From contig JAEOUK010000044.1 of NCBI GenBank assembly GCA_016839385.1, positions 1 through 6,672 on the forward strand: a DNA stretch of 6,672 nt, read 5' to 3'. This DNA is from Promethearchaeota archaeon (lineage in GTDB: Archaea > Asgardarchaeota > Lokiarchaeia > Sigynarchaeales > MK-D1). Under the pieces are notes generated by a model. It was not told the DNA's origin. It was given only the letters and a program-made list of their open reading frames with translations, and made no database searches. Both the position numbers and the translations under genes were made by a program. Positions 1 through 5,532 of the stretch are shown here, in pieces; position 1 is the first letter of the stretch; each line of letters opens with the position of its first letter.

Positions 1-365
1 ATAGATGCGAATTGAACCATGCCGTGGTTATACTCATCTTCAGTTAATTCATAGGTTTTTGGAAGGCAGTATAGAACCATTCCTTCTTTAGTTCCCATTA
101 ATTTACGAACTTTCTCGCAATGAAATTCATCACAGTCCATACAAAATTCTAGACCTTTTTGTTTCGCACAGGGTCGCGCTTCACAATTCTTATCTGCAAG
201 TCGACCATCTGCTTTACACCCATCGCAACGGACATTTTCTGGAGTATATGCTTGATGTCCAAAATATTTCTTCCATATTTCCACTAGCTTAGTTCTTTCT
301 TCTAGATTATCTGATTGCGCAGGGCAAATGGAGCAATCATATCCGCAATATCCACGTTGATTCAT
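1..365 (-). CDS. DUF3795-family cysteine-rich protein, 3' end missing
   Basis: The frame opens at an ATG (363-365) and is still open at the left edge, so 121 codons are visible and the C-terminus is missing. The protein starts MNQRGYCGYDCSICPA and carries nine regularly placed cysteines: C7, C11, C14, then C47-x2-C50, C61, C66, then C75-x2-C78 and C83. This pattern (CGxxCxxCPA near the start, a central CDGC, and a late CxxCxxFxC) is that of DUF3795, a family common in archaea and anaerobic bacteria. The cysteines suggest binding of zinc or an iron-sulfur cluster, but this is inference and no reaction is known. It lies 52 bases downstream of the copper ATPase on the same strand. However, it has its own strong TATA element 23 to 30 bases before the ATG and no ribosome-binding site, so I read it as separately transcribed and leaderless. 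The family call is by recognition of the motif pattern. Confidence 0.85.
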   Translation of the reverse strand, partial: MNQRGYCGYDCSICPAQSDNLEERTKLVEIWKKYFGHQAYTPENVRCDGCKADGRLADKNCEARPCAKQKGLEFCMDCDEFHCEKVRKLMGTKEGMVLYCLPKTYELTEDEYNHGMVQFAS

Positions 366-387
366 AGAAATAAAATTGGTAAAAAAA

Positions 388-395
388 TTTATATA
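388..395 (-). promoter_or_regulatory. Archaeal TATA box of the DUF3795 gene
   Basis: On the minus strand this reads TATATAAA, preceded by an A-rich stretch (CAAAAAA) that could serve as the TFB recognition element. Its centre is 26 to 27 bases upstream of the first base of the ATG at 365. Archaeal TATA boxes sit about 26 bases before the transcription start, so the transcript is predicted to begin at or next to the ATG. No Shine-Dalgarno-like sequence lies before the ATG, which agrees with a leaderless mRNA. Confidence 0.6.
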
Positions 396-417
396 TTTTT
401 TGAAAGTTGGTAAATTC

Positions 418-864
418 CTACGCAATTTTCATAGGTTTAGAATGATGCATTGGAATCGCTTGTTCTCCACAACTGATGCCCATTCCCCCTTCTTCCTTGG
501 GAAGGTTCATCCAACAAACAAGTTTACCATCACGTAGAATCATATCGCGACCACAATGTTTTGGCAGTGCTTCCTCGTGACCACAATGTTCGCAAACTAA
601 TTTTGATCCCATAATTTCTTCATCTCCTTGTTCTTTTGTTTTAATTTCAATAATTTCCTCTTCTACGGGATCTTTTTTAATCCCATCGATTATTTTCTGT
701 AGGTTTACTCGATATAATAGTAATGCAGAAGCCACAACAGATACAGAACTAAATGCCATCATCAAAGAGGCTATAGAAGGGGGTAGCAATATTCCAAAAA
801 TGCCAGCTGCAAAAGGAATACCAATAATGTTGTATATAAATGCCCAGAAGAGGTTTTGTATCAT
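418..864 (-). CDS. copA: C-terminal part of the CopA-type ATPase, cut off by the upstream TAG
   Basis: This is the end of the copper ATPase that starts at 3114. It is in the same frame as the upstream part and is joined to it by nine sense codons (HLSKKTYNK, 865-891) after the TAG at 892-894. The visible ATG at 864 falls inside a normal CopA sequence (NLFWAFIYNIIGIPFAAG), so it is probably not a native start, and no ribosome-binding site precedes it. Residues 1-21 hold the YN signature of membrane helix M7. Residues 25-50 are M8, with the MAFSS copper-site signature. A charged linker (about 52-85) leads to a cytoplasmic Cys/His/Met module (about 86-148) with C91, C94, H103, C104, C117, C132, H140 and H141, a probable metal-binding tail. 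The stop is TAG at 418-420. It could be made only by readthrough or by internal initiation. The M7 and M8 motifs are intact, so any decay must be recent. Confidence 0.8.
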   Translation of the reverse strand: MIQNLFWAFIYNIIGIPFAAGIFGILLPPSIASLMMAFSSVSVVASALLLYRVNLQKIIDGIKKDPVEEEIIEIKTKEQGDEEIMGSKLVCEHCGHEEALPKHCGRDMILRDGKLVCWMNLPKEEGGMGISCGEQAIPMHHSKPMKIA

Positions 865-891
865 TTTATTGTAAGTTTTCTTAGATAAATG

Positions 892-894
892 CTA
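892..894 (-). other. In-frame amber (TAG) codon inside copA
   Basis: The minus strand reads GCA GCA TAG CAT TTA TCT here, giving Ala-Ala-stop-His-Leu-Ser. Both sides align with one uninterrupted CopA sequence in the same frame, so this is a substitution and not a frameshift. In homologues the position is usually a hydrophobic residue, in the stretch between the end of the P domain and helix M7. One base change from a Leu TTG codon would create it. Read as sense, the gene would encode 898 residues, with this codon at position 741. Confidence 0.9.
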
Positions 895-3114
895 TGCTGC
901 GATTATAGTGCGTAAATCTCCGCGAATTAAAACTACATCTGCAGACTCTACAGCTATATCAGTTCCAGATCCGATTGCAATACCAACATCCGCTTTGGAT
1001 AATGCAGGTGCGTCATTAATCCCATCACCAACCATTGCAACCAGTCCTTCATGTTGATCTTTTAAATTTGCAATTGTTTCCAATTTCTGTGCAGGAAGAA
1101 CTTCTGCATAATAATCTTTAATCCCTAATTTTTTAGAAATGGCTGCAGCAGTTTTCGTGTTATCTCCAGTTAACATATAAGGCTTGATTCCCATCTCATA
1201 TAATCGTTCGATGACGGATTTTGCATAAGGTTTAACTTGATCCGCAATTGTAATGAAACCAATCATTTCACTATTTTTCATTACTATGACGACAGTTTTA
1301 CCTTCATTTTGATAGCTAGTAATCATTTCCATTTGAGAATGAATATCAATTCCCGATTCCTTTGCATATGCTGGATTTCCAATACGAATTAAATTGGTAT
1401 CTATTTTAGCTTCCACACCCAATCCCGGGTGGTTTACAAAGTCTTTAGGATCAACGAATACAACTTCCATTTCCTTTGCTTTTTCAACGATTGCTAATGC
1501 TAGAGGATGCTCTGATCCTATTTCAACTGATCCAGATATAGTAAGAATTTCTTTTTCTGATGCTCTTGAAGTAGTAACAACCTCGATAACTTGCGGTTTT
1601 CCTATAGTTAACGTACCAGTTTTATCAAAAACAATTTTCTTCACTTTGTGGATAGCTTCCAAGCTTTCGCCTCCCTTGATTAAGATCCCAGATCTAGCCC
1701 CTACACCTGTACCCACCATAACAGCAGTAGGTATGGCAAGGCCCATTGCACAAGCGCAAGAGATGACTATAACCGCAACGAAACGTTCTAAAGCCATTTC
1801 TACCGTCGCTGGTGTGAGAGTTAACCAAAAGACAAATACAAGTATTCCAATGGAAACTACAATTGGAACAAAAATTCTACTTACTTTATCTGCTATTCGT
1901 TGTAATGGAGCTTTTTGAGATTGGGCACTTCGTACAAGATCAATAATGCGTTGTAATACAGTATCATTTCCAATACGTTCGACTTTAGCTTTTATTACAC
2001 CATTTTGATTAACTGTCCCTCCAATAACTATATCTCCAACTTGTTTTTTGACAGAATATGTTTCTCCGGTTAACATGGATTCATCTATTCGAGTGGTACC
2101 TTCAACTACCTTTCCATCAATGGGGACACTTTCTCCTGGTCGTATTATTACAATATCTCCTGCATCAATTTCGTCAATATCCAATATCATTTCCTGACCA
2201 TTTCTAATCACGCTGGCTTGAGAGGATTGTAATTCCATCAACTTAGTTAGAGCTTTAGAAGTTCGTCCCTTTGCTAACATCTCGAATACCTTACCCAGCA
2301 GGATGAATGAAAATATTAAGACAGACGCTTCAAAGAATTCTCTGTTACCTATGGAGAAAAATGCATGTAAAGTGCTGTAAATAAAAGCTGTTCCAGAACC
2401 AATTGCGATAAGTGTATCCATATTCGCTGTGAAAGAACGCAAAGCTCGCCATGCATTCTTGTAGAAATAACTCCCTACTAGTATCTGAGCGATGGCTGAT
2501 AATCCAAACAAGATGTATTTTAGTCCTTGATCAAAATCTTGGAACCAATTCGTATAATTCGCTAGTTGAGTTAGAATGACTATAGGTAAGGAAAGAGCTA
2601 AACTGATATACAATAAATTTTTCCGATGTTTTACCTCTTGCCGGAACAACTCTTGTTCTTCTTCAAGTTTGCCTTTGCTCTTTTTCCCCTGAAAACCAGA
2701 TTTCTTTAAAGTTCTTAATAGTGCATTTTCAGAAATGACACCGCTATTAAATGTAAATTTTACTTGATTATCTTCGGTAAATTGAATTCGTTGTATGCCT
2801 TTAATTTCTTCAAAAATGTTGTTTATCTCATTTTTGACATTTTCGTTAAGAGTTTTTTCAAGTTTTATTGTGGTTTTTGATAAATCTGCTTTATATCCAA
2901 TTGCTTTCACGGATTGCAGAATTTGATCGATATCAACCTTAGACTCATCTATATCAAGGGTTGCACTTTCGGTCGTTAAAACTACTTCCGCATGTTTAAC
3001 ACCTTCAACTGAATTCAAAGTGTCAGATATTTTAAGAGCACATGCAGCACACGTCATTCCGCTCAAATTTAGATTAAGACGCGTCTTTTGTTCTTCTTCT
3101 GATTGTTTACTCAT
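892..3114 (-). CDS. copA: CopA-type Cu+-exporting P1B ATPase, major part ending at a premature TAG
   Basis: The product is a membrane pump that would use ATP to move Cu+ out of the cytoplasm. Residues 13-78 form a heavy-metal-associated domain with the copper motif GMTCAAC (C22, C25). Residues about 80-145 look like a second such domain without any cysteine pair. Helices M1 to M6 lie at roughly 167-186, 198-215, 233-252, 261-280, 413-434 and 443-466. The actuator motif TGE is at 349-351, the phosphorylated Asp is D497 in DKTGT, the nucleotide-binding HP pair is H536-P537, TGDN is at 649-652 and GDGIND at 696-701. Three things are odd. The metal-site motif is CAC (453-455) instead of CPC, the residues after TGE are TYSV instead of the usual SxPV, and the frame stops at residue 740 before M7 and M8. 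A pump lacking the last two helices should be inactive. A pseudogene in early decay is my first reading, and readthrough is the second. The ATG at 3114 is chosen because it fits the usual HMA spacing. Upstream TATA candidates are weak. Confidence 0.9.
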   Translation of the reverse strand: MSKQSEEEQKTRLNLNLSGMTCAACALKISDTLNSVEGVKHAEVVLTTESATLDIDESKVDIDQILQSVKAIGYKADLSKTTIKLEKTLNENVKNEINNIFEEIKGIQRIQFTEDNQVKFTFNSGVISENALLRTLKKSGFQGKKSKGKLEEEQELFRQEVKHRKNLLYISLALSLPIVILTQLANYTNWFQDFDQGLKYILFGLSAIAQILVGSYFYKNAWRALRSFTANMDTLIAIGSGTAFIYSTLHAFFSIGNREFFEASVLIFSFILLGKVFEMLAKGRTSKALTKLMELQSSQASVIRNGQEMILDIDEIDAGDIVIIRPGESVPIDGKVVEGTTRIDESMLTGETYSVKKQVGDIVIGGTVNQNGVIKAKVERIGNDTVLQRIIDLVRSAQSQKAPLQRIADKVSRIFVPIVVSIGILVFVFWLTLTPATVEMALERFVAVIVISCACAMGLAIPTAVMVGTGVGARSGILIKGGESLEAIHKVKKIVFDKTGTLTIGKPQVIEVVTTSRASEKEILTISGSVEIGSEHPLALAIVEKAKEMEVVFVDPKDFVNHPGLGVEAKIDTNLIRIGNPAYAKESGIDIHSQMEMITSYQNEGKTVVIVMKNSEMIGFITIADQVKPYAKSVIERLYEMGIKPYMLTGDNTKTAAAISKKLGIKDYYAEVLPAQKLETIANLKDQHEGLVAMVGDGINDAPALSKADVGIAIGSGTDIAVESADVVLIRGDLRTIIAA

Positions 3115-3239
3115 ATAATCCCTATAAAATCTAAGGAAAAACGAATAAAAAAGATAATTAAACAGAATTATAACTATTTCAAAGGAAATAAAAACAAAAA
3201 ATAAGGAATTCTACTTTTTGTTTTCAGAATAGAAGTAAG

Positions 3240-3246
3240 AAAAAAA
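3240..3246 (-). terminator. T-rich terminator after the DUF4256 gene
   Basis: On the minus strand this is a run of seven T beginning 16 bases past the TAA at 3262-3264. It is followed by a second T-rich stretch at about 3185-3203. Oligo-T runs without a stem-loop are the usual intrinsic termination signal in archaea. The 147-base gap up to the copA ATG also has AT-rich TATA-like sequences, such as TTATAATT near 3170, so copA probably has its own promoter there, but none stands out. Confidence 0.4.
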
Positions 3247-3261
3247 TTTGAAAGATCAAAA

Positions 3262-3828
3262 TTAAATCCTTACCGAGCCGCGGAAACCCCTCGCACTATA
3301 GTAGGAAGGCGCACTGTTGTGATAAACGAAAATTTTGCCATAACGACGATCACAGAAGAGAGCTCCACCGAGTTTTCTAACATCAACCGGTGTTTTAATC
3401 CAGCTAGAAGTTTTCATATCAAAACTATCAAGTTTCTGCAACTCTCGATATTGTTCCTCTGTTAATAGCTCAATGCCCATTTCGCTAGCCATGTCGACGA
3501 CACTGTTTTCTGGTTTATTTGATTTCCTTGAATCCAGCGCTTCACGATCGTAACATAAACTTCTACGACCTATAGGACTTTCAGAAGAACAATCATAAAA
3601 AATGTATTCGTCTGTCTCCTTATCATACCCAACTACATCTGGTTCTCCCCCAGTTTTTTCCATTTCATTGAGTGTCCAGATTTTCTCAATATTTGCTTCC
3701 ACTTTTGCTTGTACCTTAATCCAATCAAGATTTTTGTGACGATTCATGTTTTTATCAAAACGGGTTTTCAACACTTTAAGTAATTTCATCCGTTGTTCTT
3801 CCGTTAGGTCTTTTTTGGGTTTGCTCAT
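3262..3828 (-). CDS. DUF4256-family protein
   Basis: This is a soluble protein of about 188 residues with no signal peptide or membrane segment. Its sequence matches the DUF4256 family along its whole length. Recognisable blocks, counted from the ATG at 3828, are RFDKNMNRH near residue 23, LNEMEKTGGEPDVVGYD near 53, IFYDCSSESPIGRR near 75, GIELLTEEQYRELQKL near 119, and LGGALFCDRRYG near 153. The ending YYSARGFRG is also typical of the family. The function of the family is unknown, and nothing here reveals a catalytic centre. An ATG at 3843 would add MITTI. I prefer the ATG at 3828 because a TATA-like TTTAAATT (3848-3855) places a transcription start at about 3825 to 3828. A second candidate, TTTTAAAT at 3871-3878, would instead suit the 3843 start. 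The gene is divergent from the histidine phosphatase and ends before a T-run. Confidence 0.88.
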   Translation of the reverse strand: MSKPKKDLTEEQRMKLLKVLKTRFDKNMNRHKNLDWIKVQAKVEANIEKIWTLNEMEKTGGEPDVVGYDKETDEYIFYDCSSESPIGRRSLCYDREALDSRKSNKPENSVVDMASEMGIELLTEEQYRELQKLDSFDMKTSSWIKTPVDVRKLGGALFCDRRYGKIFVYHNSAPSYYSARGFRGSVRI

Positions 3829-3847
3829 AATCGTTGTAATCATTCCA

Positions 3848-3855
3848 AATTTAAA
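3848..3855 (-). promoter_or_regulatory. Candidate TATA box of the DUF4256 gene
   Basis: On the minus strand this reads TTTAAATT, centred about 23 to 24 bases before the ATG at 3828. The spacing repeats that of the DUF3795 gene within a few bases. A competing element at 3871-3878 weakens the call. The 158-base divergent gap (3844-4001) must also hold the promoter of the plus-strand phosphatase. TTTATTAT at 3933-3940 and the AT-rich stretch 3972-3987 are only weak candidates for that. Confidence 0.35.
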
Positions 3856-4001
3856 TAACAGTTGATATTCATTTAAAAGACAACAGCAAATTTTTATTTA
3901 GTTTTAAAATCTCAATCCACCTTACTCAATAATTTATTATGTCTATTCTGATCTGGATTTTGAAGAAAGAATTTTTTTACTAAATTTCTCCAACTTGAAG
4001 T

Positions 4002-4565
4002 ATGCTAGTTTCAATTGTTCGACATGGAACAACTTCTTGGAATACATTGAAGAAAATTCAAGGTCAAGCAGATCCCCCACTGAACGAGGAGGGAATTGCT
4101 CAGGCAAAAAAATTAGGAATAGAGATAAAAGATGAGATAAGTTCGTTCAGAGCCATCTTCAGTTCTTCTAAAAAACGAGCGAAAATGACTGCAGAATTAA
4201 TTGTAGGAGAAAATAACAAGACTATTTTATTAGATAGTATGTTAAATTCTCGTGATGTGGGGATTTTTTCCGGGATGACTTTAGAAGAAATAGAACAGCA
4301 CTATCCTAAACTGTATGAGCAATGGATAGAAGCAAATCCTGAATTTTGTCCTCCTCAAGGAGAATCAACAAATTCTCTGATAAAACGATGTCAGAATTTC
4401 ATTCAATTTCTTAAAAATACCTTTCCTGACGACTCAAAAATTTTAATTGTCACACATAGAGAAAATCTGGGTATTTTAGCGTATTTAATATCAGGAAAAC
4501 GAATAGAAGATGCCCTTCGACGCATAGAAAATTGTAGATTGTATAATTTTGAATTGAAAAAATGA
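4002..4565 (+). CDS. Histidine phosphatase superfamily protein (phosphoglycerate mutase-like)
   Basis: This is a cytoplasmic protein of 187 residues, the usual length for a small single-domain member of the family. The family transfers phosphate through a phosphohistidine. The N-terminal motif VRHGTT (residues 6-11) supplies the phospho-acceptor H8 with R7. A second phosphate-binding Arg is likely R59 in the SSKKRAKMTAE block, and the second core His is H152 in VTHREN. A PxGES-like block is at about 117-122. The acid residue normally found in LxExxxG is not evident: the matching block is LNSRDVG (81-87), with Ser where Glu is usual. The substrate is therefore unclear. GpmB-like, CobC-like and general sugar or nucleotide phosphatases are all possible. 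The ATG at 4002 is chosen because the family starts two to six residues before the RHG motif. No clear ribosome-binding site is visible. It converges with the thioredoxin reductase-like gene, with 13 bases between the stops. Confidence 0.87.
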   Translation: MLVSIVRHGTTSWNTLKKIQGQADPPLNEEGIAQAKKLGIEIKDEISSFRAIFSSSKKRAKMTAELIVGENNKTILLDSMLNSRDVGIFSGMTLEEIEQHYPKLYEQWIEANPEFCPPQGESTNSLIKRCQNFIQFLKNTFPDDSKILIVTHRENLGILAYLISGKRIEDALRRIENCRLYNFELKK

Positions 4566-4566
4566 G

Positions 4567-4576
4567 ATTTTAAAAT
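4567..4576. terminator. AT-palindrome between convergent genes, possible shared terminator
   Basis: The 13-base gap between the two convergent stop codons contains the perfect palindrome ATTTTAAAAT, overlapping a second one, AAATATTT (4573-4580). Reading leftward, the flavoprotein transcript meets a T-run at 4557-4562, inside the end of the phosphatase gene. A bidirectional terminator fits the position, but AT-palindromes arise easily in DNA of this composition. Confidence 0.25.
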
Positions 4577-4578
4577 AT

Positions 4579-5499
4579 TTATTGATGTTTTGATTCAATA
4601 TACTCGCGGACTGAAAAAGCTGCTATCGCTCCATGACCTGTTGCAACTACAACTTGTTTTTCTCTTCTATTTACTATATCACCTGCTGCAAAGAATCCAG
4701 GAATATTTGTGTGCATTTGTTCATCCACGATAATATAATTTTCTTTGTCGACAGCTACTCCAATATCAATTGCCAATTTTGAACGTGGATCAGCACCTAT
4801 TTCAATGAAAACTCCATCTGTTGGGAAATCCTCACCATTGTTTAAAGTAACAGACTCGACCCGTTCCGTTCCATTTATAGAGGTGATAGTTGTTCGAGGA
4901 ATTACTTCAATCTTAGGATTTTGTTCTACTCGTTTTTTATTAATGGGTTCAGGACGAATCTCATCTCTTCGATAGAGAATAGATACTTTATCAGTAACTT
5001 GTGCTAAATATAATGCTTCTTTTGCTGCAGTATCTGAGCCACCGATCACACTTACTTTTTTTCCCTTGAAAAATGGTCCATCGCATGTTGCACAATAACT
5101 AACTCCTCTTCCAAGAAGCTTATCTTCCCCTTCCACGCCCAGTTTTCGTTCTTCTGTTCCTAATGTATATACGATTGTTTTTGTAGTGATTGCAGTCTCT
5201 CCAAAATCAGTAAAAATCTTAAATAATCCATTATCGAGTCTTTCAATTTTATTTATATTATCAGGAATCTCTTGGATGTCGAGGTGTTCAAGGTGACCTC
5301 TCCACTGTTGCATGAATTCGAATCCTCCGATGCTGGTAAAACCGGGATAATTTTCAATCACATGAGTTTTAGAAATAGCTCCGCCCCACGAATTGCCTAT
5401 TAATACTGTTTTTAGTTCATATCGCCGTGTATATACCGCCGCAGTAATTCCTGCTGGACCAGATCCTAATACAGCTACATCATAAATTGTTTCAGACAT
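4579..5499 (-). CDS. trxB: Thioredoxin reductase-like FAD/NAD(P)H flavoprotein
   Basis: This would be a cytoplasmic flavoenzyme that passes electrons from a nicotinamide cofactor through FAD to a disulfide, normally that of thioredoxin. Counting from the ATG at 5499, the 306 residues hold the FAD-binding motif GSGPAG (about 12-17), the redox-active pair CATC (C136, C139), a second Rossmann motif VIGGSDTA (about 151-158) and the C-terminal FAD motif AAGDI (about 271-275). This order and length match low-molecular-weight thioredoxin reductases. The nicotinamide region reads YRRDEIRPEP, whereas NADPH-using bacterial enzymes have HRRxxFR, so cofactor preference is uncertain. A GTG at 5508 would add three residues (MVI). 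I prefer the ATG because the protein then starts MSETIYDVAVLG as in relatives. No thioredoxin gene is visible nearby. It lies 33 bases downstream of the acyltransferase gene and could be co-transcribed, though ATAAATAA at 5533-5540 could provide its own promoter. Confidence 0.92.
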   Translation of the reverse strand: MSETIYDVAVLGSGPAGITAAVYTRRYELKTVLIGNSWGGAISKTHVIENYPGFTSIGGFEFMQQWRGHLEHLDIQEIPDNINKIERLDNGLFKIFTDFGETAITTKTIVYTLGTEERKLGVEGEDKLLGRGVSYCATCDGPFFKGKKVSVIGGSDTAAKEALYLAQVTDKVSILYRRDEIRPEPINKKRVEQNPKIEVIPRTTITSINGTERVESVTLNNGEDFPTDGVFIEIGADPRSKLAIDIGVAVDKENYIIVDEQMHTNIPGFFAAGDIVNRREKQVVVATGHGAIAAFSVREYIESKHQ

Positions 5500-5532
5500 T
5501 ATTACCACTATATGTTAACCTAACACGTGTAA

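Noticed and set aside
418..420. Genome-wide reading of TAG as sense
   Set aside because: The same gene ends with TAG at a natural C-terminus (HHSKPMKIA). Reading through it adds 26 residues of low-quality AT-rich sequence that run over the DUF3795 start. This argues against, but with so few genes does not exclude, full reassignment.
865..894. Frameshift as the cause of the split copper ATPase
   Set aside because: The two halves are in the same frame, and the nine codons between them translate to a normal family sequence. Only the TAG interrupts it.
889..897. Known leaky-stop context after the TAG
   Set aside because: The following codons are CAT TTA, which only half resembles the UAG-CAR-YYA readthrough context described in plant viruses. 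That context is not established in archaea.
1394..1918. Open frame on the plus strand inside the copper ATPase
   Set aside because: It is antisense to highly conserved ATPase motifs, has no recognisable domain, and is best explained as a shadow of the real gene.
4745..4975. Short plus-strand open frame inside the thioredoxin reductase-like gene
   Set aside because: It is antisense to conserved coding sequence and has no domain or promoter of its own.
5513..5530. Inverted repeat TGTTA-acc-TAACA followed by the palindrome ACACGTGT in the gap before the flavoprotein gene
   Set aside because: It could be an operator, but the arms are five bases, it occurs once in the window, and no regulator is encoded nearby. 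This is too little to call a site.
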